NCBI GenBank assembly: GCA_003427395.1
Contig: BFEA01000201.1
Span: forward strand, 1,075,257-1,105,797
DNA: 30,541 bases
DNA from: Chara braunii
Taxonomy: Eukaryota > Streptophyta > Charophyceae > Charales > Characeae
Direction: 5' to 3'
Numbering within the stretch: position 1 is the stretch's first letter; every line of letters starts with the position of its first letter. A program made the position numbers and the translations under genes. The notes beneath the pieces were generated by a model that was not told the origin of the DNA, made no database searches, and was given only the letters and a program-made list of their open reading frames with translations. This document shows, piece after piece, positions 9,862 to 20,030 of this stretch.

Positions 9862-10470
9862 CTAAGCTTCCGAGTCGGATTCATCAAGGCCGCATGGTCG
9901 GCTCTGAGTGTCGTCGTCCAGTTGGGGCGGGGCCGCGGGAACCCAGGTTCCGGAGTTGGGGCGGGGCCGCGGGAACCCAGGTTCCGGAGCTTGCCGGTAC
10001 CTGAGTGTCGTCGTCCAGATGGGGCGGGGCTGCGGGAACCCAGGTTCCGGAGCTTGCAGGTAGAGGGTGCCTGCGCTGCGGGAGAGTTCTGGGAACCGGA
10101 CAGAGCCTTTGTACCCTAGCAAAAGCTGTTGCCAGGAACACGAGTCTCCCCGCCGACACCAGCTACAGTTAAACTGGGGCCACCACGTGGTGTGCGCTGC
10201 TGACCAAGGTAGCACTGTCCAATCAGTGAAAGGCAAGACCAAGGGCGGGGGCAAAAATTGACGAATCACGACAAACCCACCCGCCTTTGATGGGTTGTAT
10301 AAATGAACCTGGCCGGTCACCATCAACTCGCTCTGCACATCCGCATTGCAGAGCACACTATCTTTGAATGTGATCGGGAACGACGGAAGGGTGTTACGGA
10401 GGATCGATGAAAGGGTTGAGCACGGACAGTTCCCCGCATCCACGTTTAACGTAGCACATCTCGACTCCAT
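9862..10470 (-). CDS. uncharacterised 202-aa ORF, uncertain
   Basis: An ATG at 10470, with a stop six codons upstream, opens a 202-residue minus-strand frame. The first 110 residues have mixed, protein-like composition with several Cys and Trp (for example SELMVTGQVHLYNPSKAGGF and DWTVLPWSAAHTTWW). The last 70 are Pro-rich and are encoded by the tandem repeat at 9920-10052, giving two copies of QAPEPGFP. I recognise no family. It may be a decayed element ORF; overlapping frames on the other strand are also open, so coding status is doubtful. Confidence 0.25.
   Translation of the reverse strand: MESRCATLNVDAGNCPCSTLSSILRNTLPSFPITFKDSVLCNADVQSELMVTGQVHLYNPSKAGGFVVIRQFLPPPLVLPFTDWTVLPWSAAHTTWWPQFNCSWCRRGDSCSWQQLLLGYKGSVRFPELSRSAGTLYLQAPEPGFPQPRPIWTTTLRYRQAPEPGFPRPRPNSGTWVPAAPPQLDDDTQSRPCGLDESDSEA
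9905..10052. repeat. GC-box tandem repeat
   Basis: A 34-35-bp unit starting GGGGCGGGG and containing the inverted pair GGAACC-CA-GGTTCC occurs three times (9921-9955, 9956-9989, 10020-10052). A GAGTGTCGTCGTCCAG phrase precedes units 1 and 3. GGGGCGGGG matches a GC-box, but no promoter role is shown. Confidence 0.9.
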
Positions 10471-11450
10471 ACAAGTCTCAATGACTCACGCCCCACTCTC
10501 TCCCACTTACAATAGAATGCAAGTTCAGGGACACAGCGTTGCTGATCGTAGAATTGTCACTGTGGCAAAACGACGATGGCCGGGTAGCAAAGAGAGAGGG
10601 CGGCGCGCTTAGACGCATGTGCCTGCTGTCTCTGGTTGCCAGCACTCAGCCTGATGGCACAGGACCAACTGCCACGTGGCACTCATGCGCGAGAGGGGAG
10701 AGAGGGTACTACAGTCGGCGACAATTCTCGATGCTCACATGTCGCGTAGGGAATCGGCAAGGCTCGGGGAGAACAAGGGGAAATCAACACACTCATGCAT
10801 ACAAGCAGACATTTGATACCCAAGCACTCCCCAGGGTCGTGCCTTGGTGCGCCTTACACCCCCAACCTCATTCCACATCCATACGTTTTGGACAGCGAAG
10901 CATTCAATGTCCATACACCCTCATGACCAACATCATGTATGTGACTAAGTATCCACACTTAGTCGAGTGCACACACAACACTTGGGACAAAGCATTGAAA
11001 GCAGCAATGGAGAAAAGAGTGAGTCCCTCGCCATGATTCAAAATTCCACTAGCCGGCCTCTCTCAGGCACGGCCCCCAACCAACCCGTGAACGTCAACCA
11101 ACCATAGCCTCAAGGCCCTGCCGCTGGTTACGTTCTATCTCCACCGCCACTCAGTCCCTTTGCACGCACGTACCCAGAAGTCTACCGCTCATCCCACCTT
11201 ACGTCGTCACTTGGGCACGTCGAGCCTGTTCAACACCGCGGTCTTTGCGCATAGCTCGTGCAACATTGCAGCCGAGATCAAAGAGGAGGAGAGGAAGGGG
11301 CTGCGGGGGAATTAATAGAGCGGAAGGCGGCGGGGTGCCAGCGTGTGGTGCGGGCAGCAAGGGGTGTAGTTGAGCAGGACAAAGGAAGAGAGGGGGTTCT
11401 AGAAGGATCGAAGGAGGCGAGGTGGTCGTCCAAGCCCCGCGCACAAGTTC
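10471..11450. other. unassigned stretch with an open plus-strand frame
   Basis: A plus-strand frame at 10539-11036 (165 aa) is open. Its last third (TLMTNIMYVTKYPHLVECTH) has natural-looking composition, but no domain is recognised and the first part looks random. I do not call a gene. Confidence 0.25.
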
Positions 11451-11451
11451 A

Positions 11452-11510
11452 CTTCTGCGGGATTGAACCGGACATTGAAATTAACGACCAATCGACTGCG
11501 CCAAAGGGTC
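11452..11510 (-). repeat. tRNA-derived fragment
   Basis: On the minus strand an A-box-like TGGCGCAGTCGATTGG (11504-11489) precedes a B-box GGTTCAATCCC (11469-11459). Spacing is about 34 bp, shorter than the 42-45 expected, so a deletion or degenerate tRNA-derived SINE head is likely. Confidence 0.45.
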
Positions 11511-11519
11511 AGGGGAGGA

Positions 11520-12210
11520 TCGGGCGCAGAGTCGGAGGAAGAAGAAAGGACATGTAAGGAGAAGCGCTCAGATGGAGAGGAAGATGGTGCACACATGCAT
11601 AGCGGGAACCGAGCTTTACGCGACACGCATGATTTTATAAATGGCCACATGCGCTTTGACACGAGAAAAAATTCAATGCCGACAACCGTAATTTCTAACT
11701 GTTTCTTGGATTTCGCCGCACGCTTCCTAACCGTCCGCGCGGACAAATAATTTGAACAGGGATAGGGGCAATTTCGAAAGATGCTTGCCTTTAGTACCTC
11801 AAAAATGAAAAATGGACCCTGTTTATCTTCATCAGCTAAGATCCGTGCTTCGGCGCTTACTTTGGATTTTAGTCCAAAGGTTACATTAAGACGCGAAGTA
11901 TGGATCCCAACTTATCACATTTGTGATGCACTTCACAAAATTGGCAGTCTCCCAACTGCCTGCCACAAGTCCCGGTTCCCTTGATGACCAAGGCGGCCTC
12001 TTCATCATCTGCTGGCCTTGATGACCCACTATTCTACTAAAGGTGCATCCCGCACCCTTCTTCGCCTACCGATCGGGCGCCACTTCATCGTCAACTGGCC
12101 CCATCGTAAATCTTTCTGCCTTTACAACGTGATTTTTCACGCACTCTTTTACATTTGCCTTGATATGAAATAGAGCAAACGAGAAGAAGAAGAAAAAGAA
12201 AGAGGAGGGG
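11520..12210. other. unassigned stretch
   Basis: Purine-rich sequence near 12180-12260 and short repeats of GATGACC are visible. I see no gene. Confidence 0.35.
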
Positions 12211-12211
12211 G

Positions 12212-14035
12212 AGCTCAAGCGAAGTGATCAAGTTCAGGATTAAGAGGGGGAGGGAGGGGAGGAAGAAAGGCCTCCCAAGAGGAAGGTGTCGTCGGTGCAT
12301 CTACTTCATTGAAGTGATGCTGGATGAAGGAGGGGTATAGGAAAGCCCCTAGCATGTGCGATAGCACACGTGGTGCCAGATCCGCTACTGCGCGAATGAA
12401 CCACCATCGCACACTGCGGTTTTCGGGACCCGTCATCACTAAGTGGGTCTCCGTATACGGGCGTCTCTCCCGCTTGGATGCCGTGAATACCAGGAAGTGA
12501 TACATGACGTTAGGCCGCCTCCTGGCCTCGTAGATCACCTTTCCAGCCAGTTTGGTCGGTATGCACCCCTCGTATGGCGACTATAGGAATAGCATCCACG
12601 CAGGATCAAGGATTGCCTCGAGCCGGATGGCCGCCGACTCCACCATGTAATCAACGCCGGTTGGGTGGATGCTCCTGCTCGGAGGAACTACTAATATCAA
12701 TGACCGTGACAATCCGAGGTGGCGCAAGGAAGCGGAAAGGTCCCGCGAGGATGGGGGGTCGGAATGTGGGATGTGCCACCGTGACTCCTCTCCCCACTCC
12801 TCTGCGGCTGGTGCTGAGGGGTCGGCTCAATCGAGATTGAGGTCAAGTAGGATCGACAGTGACAACGTCCACTCCGGATCCCTCACACGCGGAAGTGGCT
12901 TGAGATTCGATAACGGCTCGTCCGCAAAGAGTCCTCACGACAAAGGCTCGACGATGGGCGTGGCTGACTCTTTCTGCGTGGCAACTGGCTTTCGCGCCAA
13001 GAACGGTTGAACTACTTCTTCTGGGGCCACCCGAGTACCGTTTGCCTTTGGCTGTCGGCGACACTTCTTGGTGGTCCTCTTTTGTGCCCTTGGAGTCGCC
13101 GGTTGCGGGTAAGAGGAGGACGACCGCAACTGTTTCTCGTAGGTGATGTCTATCATTCTTTCCCGCGCCTTAGCAACATAATCGAGAATGAGGATTGCAT
13201 GGTACATTCACCTCGGGGCCGCGGCTGCTCGCAACCGAACTTGGTGATCATCTTCTTCGACAACAATCACTTGCACAATGGACAATAACTCAATACGGAT
13301 GAACTCCAAGAGCCTCGACTTGTCCGACCGGATCTTCCTGAACGATTATAGTGCCACCGTTCCTTGCTTCTGCTCCGTCTTGGGCTTAGCGATCACGTAG
13401 TAGACCACTAGCTGCTCACTCACATCATGTTCCTCGTGCTCCACATAAAATCGAAACATGCCCAACACCACCGATCGGTATAGCGCTCGATGCAGCTCCC
13501 ACGCGTCCTCGTCAGCGAACGACAGTGACTCCACTTCAGACAGTTTCACCAAGTATTGTGAGAAATCATGCACAGGATAGGGGCTTGCCGTCAGGAGATG
13601 GGGAAGGGTGGTATAAAAAAAGAAGGGAGGCATTTAGAAAGGAGGCGGGATAACTTGGGTGTTAAGAGGAGGAGCAGGAGGAAGGAGCGCAGACAATTAA
13701 GGAACCAAAGTCGACAATCCCCTTACGCCTGACGAAGCAAAGACTCGCAAGCAGTAAAGCGATGGCATGCGCGCCCTTGTAACCGAGCTACTCATCTGGC
13801 TATTTGACGGGCGTACTACCGCAAAACCTTCCTCACCGGCTCCCTCACCTCGCTTGAAAAGGGCATCAAGTCGCCGATAAACGTGGCGATGCTATGTGCA
13901 AAGGTCCCGGTCACTCGCAGCGCATGAAACGCGATAAACACTCGCGTAGGTTTCTCTGTAGGCATGTTTGTCACGTCGACGTATACGCTTGGAAGTATTC
14001 AACCACGTCATGCTCGTGCTCACGATTGCTCATTT
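12212..14035 (-). pseudogene. decayed coding region downstream of integrase, unknown protein(s)
   Basis: On the minus strand, several coding-like segments follow one another, separated by stops and frameshifts. They run from about 14032 (MSNREHEHDVVEYFQAYTS), through a segment with VFIAFHALRVTGTFAHSIA (about 13940), to 13633-13346 (FADEDAWELHRALYRSVVL, FRFYVEHEEHDVSEQLVVYY). A further segment follows at 13320-13212 (EFIRIELLSIVQVIVVEEDD). After that come 13207-12935 (AILILDYVAKARERMIDI and a basic tail, QKRTTKKCRRQPKAN), an acidic/Pro-rich stretch to 12690, and 12650-12215 (AAIRLEAILDPAWM; RRRPNVMYHFLVFTASKRER; WWFIRAVADLAPRVLSHML). The composition is clearly protein-like. I match none of it to gag, pol or a chromodomain. 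It may be an additional 3' ORF of the neighbouring Ty3/gypsy relic or part of a different element. Confidence 0.5.
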
Positions 14036-14049
14036 TGCACTGTCAGTCG

Positions 14050-14482
14050 GTGAGGATCGAGACGATGAGATGAGAATGGGAGTAGAAGGGGCCCCAAATG
14101 CAGAATAAGAAGAAGAAGCTGAAGAAGATAGACGAGATGAAGGAGTTAGTGTAGGTAGTGCAATGGCCTGATCGCGGTCCAACGATGGCCGACATGGGCG
14201 TAGCCTCGTAGGGCAGTAACGTGCCGAGTCAAAGGCCTGACATGAGCGTTGTGTCGAGGGGCGAGTTTTACGGAGTGCTTGCCTTGTGCGCCAATCGCCA
14301 TCACCTCGTAAATACCTTGTGTAGCGTGGATGGATCTTGGAGGAGCGCACAAACTTCCGTACCTGCATGAGATCACCAATTTTATAGTCGGGCAGTGAAC
14401 CCGCCGATGTGTGTCGATTTTCGTTATCTCGGATTTGTCGTTGATGCGTCTGATCCATGACCCTCTTTCGCCTTCGGGCCAA
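14050..14482 (-). pseudogene. integrase C-terminal tail remnant
   Basis: The phrase PDYKIGDLMQVRKFVRSSKI (about 14392-14333) is the conserved GDxVxVR beta-strand segment after gypsy integrase cores. A second frame then carries YEVMAIGAQGKHSVKL (about 14306-14260), which fits the next strands, implying a frameshift. A Ser-rich tail (SSRLSSSASSSYS) follows to about 14035. No chromodomain is visible. Confidence 0.7.
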
Positions 14483-14689
14483 CGCCGAGTACTAGGTCCT
14501 AGCCATCAGATCCATATAGTATTGAACCTTGTCCCGATGTTACATCCTTACTGTCCTAACTTTCGTACCCAAGAGAGATGACAACTGGATCCTGGGGACA
14601 TTGTTGGTACGTAGATGGGACGGGGACACCCCGGTACTACCGTGCGGGGTCGCCCGATAGACGACCAAGATGTAATCGACTATGACCGT

Positions 14690-15425
14690 TCATGGCTGGG
14701 TATTTCTCACGGTAATGTTCCTTCTAAGGGTTGTCTTAATCATGCGATTGACATTCTCTACTAGCATATTAGCCTGTGGCCAATTTCCAGGTGAGTAATA
14801 AATTTTTACATCGGCCCGCACTAAATGTCGTTCCACTTCCCTTGTAATTCGGATCCATTGTCCATGTGGATCTCTTCTACGTCTAATATGTGGATGCACA
14901 AGAAATGATTAATATACCGGGCTACCTCTAGCGAATTTTGACTAGTCATTGGATAGGCCTCGATCCACTTCGAAAAGTGATCTACGACCACTAGGAGGAC
15001 ATTTAACTCGCCTCGGTCGATGGGCCCCTTCGGTAGATTGATATCCATCGTATCGATGCTAACTCTCTTGAAGGGATGTTCCACTTTACTCGACACCATC
15101 GTCTGGGGCATTTGAACCGGCGCCTTGTCTGCGGAATAGGCTGGACAATTTTGGACGATGAATCTGACATCGCCCTGAATTCCCGACCGGTACCATCCAT
15201 TTTTCCCAATGGCTTCTTAGTGTATTTAATGGCGAAGTGGACCGCATCCTCTTTGTGTGCTGCTCATGTCCAATCGAACCTAGCTAAAGGGCGTGGAACC
15301 GTCAACCAGATAGACCCCAAATCATCATTGTCCTTTCGTTTCTGTAATGATGATTGTGCTAGTGATAGTCATGAGCCCGCTCTGTTACTCTCTGACGTTC
15401 TGCCTTGGTGAGTTTCGACAACGAA
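14690..15425 (-). pseudogene. integrase zinc-binding and catalytic core remnant
   Basis: A zinc-binding remnant comes first (ERQRVTERAHDYH near 15400-15360, then IVQNCPAYSADKAP near 15160-15115). The catalytic core follows: SIDTM with the first Asp at 15052-15054, VVVDHFSKWIEAYP, and HMDNGSEL with the second Asp at about 14860-14862. After a frameshift near 14840 comes ANMLVENVNR with the Glu at 14756-14758. The D,D,E order fits a Ty3/gypsy integrase. The frameshift and stops make it inactive. Confidence 0.9.
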
Positions 15426-15545
15426 TCACCCCCCAATTACCATAGCAGTAGGAGATCCGTCTTGACCTCTGCTCGACGGACACTTGGCAACGCCGTCCGT
15501 CCTAACCTCTAGATATTGTTTCTCCGTGGGTACCTTGTTCGGTCG

Positions 15546-15704
15546 GCATTCAGGACATACCCACTCCATTTCGCTTCGGTACCCGGTACACAATCCGTGA
15601 GCCTGATTGAAACGACGCTGGTTACATGTCCATGGGACGAAGCTAGGCAGCATCGGGGGCGAATCACCCTTATCTGGCACCATAGGCAGAGTGCAGAAGA
15701 AGCA
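15546..15704 (-). pseudogene. PHD-like zinc finger inside pol
   Basis: Within the minus-strand frame 15797-15426, the spacing is C-x2-C-x22-C-x2-R-x5-H-x2-C-x10-C-x2-C. This is the C4-H-C3 pattern of a PHD finger, with only the fourth ligand replaced: codon CGT (Arg) where TGT (Cys) is expected, a single transition. The diagnostic Trp two residues before the last Cys pair is present (EWVCPEC). PHD fingers usually bind histone H3 tails. The position between RNase H and integrase suggests a targeting role, by analogy with the chromodomain of chromoviruses; that part is inference. Confidence 0.62.
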
Positions 15705-15799
15705 GGTATTTTCAGAATGGTTCAAGGAAGAGCAAGTCGGAGACAAACGGGAAGAAGAGCAAGAGGCGAGGGGAAAGGAATGGTCTACGGTCGTCATTT

Positions 15800-16330
15800 C
15801 TAGGAGTTGTCTCTGTAATCAAATTTTGGGGTGTCCTTGCGAATAAAATGCACTTCCTCGTACCGAGGTTCTGCCGATGGCGGAGTCGGAATGAGTTGCT
15901 CGCTCTTGGGGCTCTTCCTTGGTGGCTGCAGTCGGGTCAATCCGTCCGCATTTCCGTGTTGCTTGGTGGTCCGATGGCGGATGTCAAAATCATAGCCTTG
16001 CAACCTCACAACCCGCCATCCCAGTGTTCCTATTTAGTCGGTGTTATTCCGTAGTAAGAGCCGCAACTGGTGATCCGTCACGAGGACAATTTTTTGGCCA
16101 TGAAGATACAGTCGAAATTGTTGAATTCCCCACACCACGACCAAGCACTTGCCCTTGCATGCCTTGTAATTTGTCTGCACCCGATTCACCATCTTCGAGG
16201 CATACTCAATGACGTGTTCTCTCCCATTCGTTCCTTGCTGAGTCTACACCGCCGATATCGCCTGTGACTGTCAGTCCGTGTGTAGAGCAAACGTCTTCGT
16301 TGGATCCCAGCAATCTAGGATCGGCGAGGT
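15800..16330 (-). pseudogene. RNase H remnant
   Basis: The order matches gypsy RNase H: FALHTDWQSQAISAVLS (16290-16240), IEYASKMVNRVQTNYKACKG, CLVVVWGIQQFRLYL, VLVTDHQ, and the closing YDFDIRHRTTKQHGNADGL (about 15992-15936). The frame changes at about 16215 and near 16050. A Pro-rich linker (15935-15800) follows. Confidence 0.85.
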
Positions 16331-16439
16331 CGACAGGGTTTTTTTGAGTGCCTGAAAAACCGCCTTGCATTCCGTCGTCTAGACCAACTCCTTGTTTTTC
16401 TTCAAAAGTTTCGTCAGAGGCTTGATGGCACGTGCGAAG

Positions 16440-17130
16440 CCCTGAATGAATCGTCGGTACTGGAAAGCCAGCCCCGAGAAGCCTCGAACTTAAGTCAATG
16501 TGGTAGGAACCGGGGCCTCTCGTTGCAACCTTCCCTGGATCTGGTTTCAGGCCCTCCAGGGTCACGATGTACCCCAAGAAGCAAATTTCGGATAGAAAGA
16601 ACTCGCTTTTCTTCGATGCCACTTTGAACCCCACGTCCTTCAGCACATGCAAGACCCACTCAACATGCTCTACGCGATACTCGTGTGTTTTGGAAAAGAT
16701 TAAAATATCGTCCATTGGGTAAGTCGGGTCTTGTTAACGGACTCGCCCGTTGAAAGTTGGCGGGAGCGTTATATATTCCCGGGGTGCATCGGATCCACTC
16801 CCACGTGCCTTCAAATAAGACAAACGTCGTTTTGGGCCTATCTTCTGGTCTGACAGCGGATATCGAATTTCGAGAATACGCGGGCAGATCCGATAGAGTC
16901 CAACATGTTGTCAATATGAGCCAGTGGGTATTAACATTTGGTTTTCGGTAATCAATGCAGATGTGAACTGCCCCGTTCCGTTTTGGAACGAGGACAACCA
17001 GAAACGACCAGGAACCAAGGACGGTTCCACCCACCCGAGGGACTCAAAACCCTGTACCCAGTCTAATGCCAACTATCGCTCTTTCAATGAATAGTGGTAC
17101 GGTTGGCAATCAATCAGCAGATCATCCCCA
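16440..17130 (-). pseudogene. reverse transcriptase remnant
   Basis: Recognisable RT blocks in shifting frames include VVLVPKRNGAVHICIDYRKPN (about 17000-16935, quoted in part: CIDYRKPN), FSKFDI with the first catalytic Asp at 16862-16864, and RPKTTFVLFEGTWEW with APANFQRA (to about 16745). MDDILIFSKT carries the paired catalytic Asps at 16708-16713, and GFKVASKKSEFF with FLGYIV follows. Sequence between FSKFDI and RPEDRPKT is shortened, losing the usual GYHQ block. The Tyr before MDD is Pro. Confidence 0.9.
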
Positions 17131-17881
17131 GTATCGATGGCGTGCTCTATCAAGTGTGTATGACCTATGTCATGGTCATGGGTGCTAGCCGCCTCGGGGT
17201 AGGCTTGTTACACCGTGATAAGGAGGTGAGGGTACTTGTGGGGTATTTTGAGCTGGTAATTGAATGTCAACGGTCCCTATCAAGAGGGAAATTGTCGAAG
17301 TAATGGTAGGTAAATTGGCAGTTTCCTCATGGGACACTCCGAACAACGAATTGTCGGTTTTCACCGGGAGCACCGTCGCTATAAGCTGACTGTCCGCCGA
17401 ACTTACAGGTTCTATTTTCGCTTCGCCCTCGGTGTCAATAAGCTCATCGGCCGAAGGTTCGACTGAAAAGGCATGCAGTAGTTTCGTTCGGCCTCATTTC
17501 TGGTCGAAGGAACGTGGCTGAAACGGTACCCCATCCCTTAGAAGCAAAGCGACCTTAGTGTCCGTAAGTAAGGGTCGTGAAAGCTTAAATGACAAATCGC
17601 AGAGACCCCAGTTCAATGAGTCGCTCTGGACGGGGTTCCACGTTAAGGTAAAGGGACATAGGGGGTTCTGAGAGATAAGCTATTTGTGAAACTCGTAGCA
17701 AAGATTCCCCTTGAACGGTGAAGCAAAGCATCGAGGACCTGCTAGATTCGCTCTTTATGGTCCTTTGAGACTTGTGTAGGTTAACTCGGCGAAACCGATC
17801 TTAAAGTCGGATCGGATACCGGTTGGCTTCGTCCGAGTCCTCGGCTTCTCCTAACATCATCGCCTCGATTATCAACCACCG

Positions 17882-18190
17882 TCAGATCACATTAATATGG
17901 TGGACTTCAGTGCAAATATGAGGGACCAATTGCGCGCACATGTGCACCGCCACCCTCATTGACATGGTTTGAGGTTTGGGTTGGGACGAGGTCAGCACGA
18001 CCTTTGAAATGTCAAAGTGCATTTGCCCTCCAACCGCCGCTTGCCACGGGATCCCTAACAGCATATCATAAGTTTGTACATCTACAACGATCACATCACA
18101 CAGCCAATGAACCCGACCGACCAGTATGGGCAAGTTGTGATCCTTCGCTCACAACGATACTATCCTCTATGGCCGACATATAGCTCATCC
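17882..18190 (-). pseudogene. retropepsin-like protease remnant
   Basis: The phrase TYDMLLGIPWQ (about 18080-18047) matches the conserved end of retrotransposon aspartic proteases (Y-D-x-x-L-G-x-x-W). The upstream catalytic DSG/DTG triad cannot be found in any frame between 18310 and 18140, so the active site appears lost or badly mutated. Confidence 0.65.
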
Positions 18191-18310
18191 GGTCGGAGGG
18201 GTTGAATCTAACCTTCTTGTTTCAAGCGTTTCGTTAACCCCCAAGAAAGGGTCACCGTAGAGGATTTGAAATTAAGGATGGTCGGTGATGGGCTTCCTCA
18301 CACCTCGCAG

Positions 18311-18890
18311 TCACATTCTACGTTTTTCCAAGTAGTCGGGTAGGCCCGAAGGAATACCTCGGGCTTCTCTATCGGTGGATCTGTGATCTGGATCATCATC
18401 ATGCTCGCCGCTTCGGGAGGTCGTGAGGTTGAGGGTTGGTTGTTGGTTTTCCATTGCTAGCTTCTTGCCCTTTCGACCTTCCTTGAACCTTTGTCGATTC
18501 TTTAAACAAAGCTCAATTAACTTTTCGTTAGTCGATTCCGAGATGGTTAGCAAGTAAGAGATAGGCACTGGGATCCTAAGATCCAGAGCCTTTATTACGT
18601 CCAAGATGTCGATCTGACCGTTTTTGTACTGAGGGCCTGACACCATGTGGTCCTCGAACCCTAGTCTCCTGGGCGCTAGGTCACTTGTTTTGATGATCCG
18701 TTGGATGTGACGTACAATCTCAATTGTTCTGGGTCCGAACATGACCGCAACCATATATTCATCAGACCCAATCTCGATGGTCGTAGGTGCCACAACCTCT
18801 GTAATTCGGGTATCGAGGACGACCGCCACCCTTCCTTGGCGCGCGGCAGTGGGTGCCGCCAATAAGATCTGGGAGCCCCCGATTTATCCC
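18311..18890 (-). pseudogene. gag-protease linker region
   Basis: A 183-residue open frame directly follows the knuckle in the same frame after one stop at about 18881. It contains a helical segment (ILDVIKALDLRIPVPISYLL, then NEKLIELCLKNRQRFKEG) typical of the stretch before the protease in some gypsy polyproteins, and an Asp/Arg-rich tail. I assign it by position. Confidence 0.55.
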
Positions 18891-18910
18891 AGTTGAGTCC
18901 GGGGTTTTTG

Positions 18911-18958
18911 ACGATCCTTAACAAGGCGGACTGGCTGATTACAGTTATAGCATCGCAT
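18911..18958 (-). pseudogene. degenerate CCHC zinc knuckle of gag
   Basis: The minus strand encodes CYNCNQPVRLVKDR. Compared with the C-x2-C-x4-H-x4-C knuckle, the first two Cys are present, while the expected Gly, His and last Cys are Val, Arg and Arg. It is the nucleocapsid-like RNA-binding site, now inactive, and it shares its frame with the segment downstream. Confidence 0.75.
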
Positions 18959-18964
18959 GAGTTG

Positions 18965-19518
18965 AGTGGTAACAGCTAAGATTGGCCTCGCTATTCCTGT
19001 ACCGCCCGCCATAACCACTTGTTATCTTTGCGGCACAACAAACACTCTCCGCCTCTGCAGTCCATGGACGAACTCGGTTAGGGGCGTGACTACCGTTACG
19101 AGCTTCGCGGCTACCTCTTTCATCGTGATTTTTTTCGTTTCCCGGTTATTGCGTTTAGAGCTCGAGGAACAAGAAGGGGCCTTATGGTCTAGACCCTTCT
19201 TCGTCGGTCCTAGTCCGAAACCATCTTCGAACATTTTGGTATTTGCCACGTAGGTATGACGACGGATACCCAAAGAGTCATTGTCATCCAATTCGGAGTC
19301 TAACCCCATATCATAATTCTCCTTTTTGTATTTGATAGCGAAATTGATTACTTCCTTTAAGTTATGTTCAATCCCGTTGCATTTCTTACAAATATTTTTT
19401 CACAATCGAGAGTCAGCTAGACATGGGACGAAATTTGCCCGCACCATCTTTTCATCGACCTCGGAGTGTTCGGCGATGTAGAAAAACCTTTCCTCGTACC
19501 AAGCAAGAGTCTCGCAAC
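18965..19518 (-). pseudogene. gag C-terminal fragment
   Basis: Gag resumes on the far side of the insertion with LAWYEERFFYIAEHSEVDEK at about 19500-19440. It continues to an acidic segment (LDSELDDNDSLG, about 19305-19265), then a Lys-rich linker leading towards the zinc-knuckle remnant. One stop interrupts it near 19402. The reading matches a capsid C-terminal region only by context and composition. Confidence 0.6.
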
Positions 19519-20030
19519 AGAAAAATTCCCACAAGAAATGAAAGTTAAAAAAAAACACCGCATTAAAAAAATATCCATCATATTTAAAAATAATTATTCC
19601 AATGTTCGTCCAATTCTAAAATTTATACTTTTATTTGATAAGTTCCTATCTAAAATGAGCTTTCCCTTCTAACTATTCCTATTTTTTGAAGATGGATAAA
19701 GTTTGGACGAGTTTATGAAATGTCTTAATCAAATTTTCAATCTATTTCAACAAATATATTATAGTTAATATTATATTAACCTATTTATGATCGAAAATCC
19801 TTATATAGAATGACAATCCAATTAAAATATTTCATGAACTCATCTAGACTTTCATTCCATCTCTAGCATGCAGTTCAAATAAGAGCCGATACCCCTTTCT
19901 TAAAATGAAAGTTTTCAAGTAAGACTGAAATTTTTAAAAGTGGAATGACATTTTTTTATATGGAATAAAGATTTAAAATTTAGACTGTAATTTTACTATA
20001 GAATGATGATTTAATTCTACGAATTTTTTA
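19519..20030 (+). mobile_element. AT-rich foldback/MITE-like element, copy 1, inserted in gag
   Basis: About 510 bp of AT-rich sequence aligns almost end to end with the reverse complement of 27812-28311. Internally it is an imperfect inverted repeat: GATGGATAAAGTTTGGACGAG (near 19690) pairs with CTCATCTAGACTTTCATTCCATC (near 19838-19860; phrases split by about 130 bp). The ends resemble GAAAAATT and AATTTTT. It carries no ORF, so it is non-autonomous. It separates two parts of one gag gene, so it inserted after that element. A clear target-site duplication is not visible. Confidence 0.85.

Noticed and set aside
10290-10305. TATAAAT near 10297 as a promoter for a plus-strand gene
   Set aside because: No credible gene follows on the plus strand, and the motif falls inside an opposing open frame.
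12669-13288. Plus-strand ORFs in the 12.6-13.3 kb region
   Set aside because: The minus strand carries the coherent protein-like segments there; these are antisense shadows.
12212-14035. Envelope-like ORF of an errantivirus-type element
   Set aside because: No signal peptide, transmembrane anchor or Cys pattern supports an envelope protein; left as unknown.
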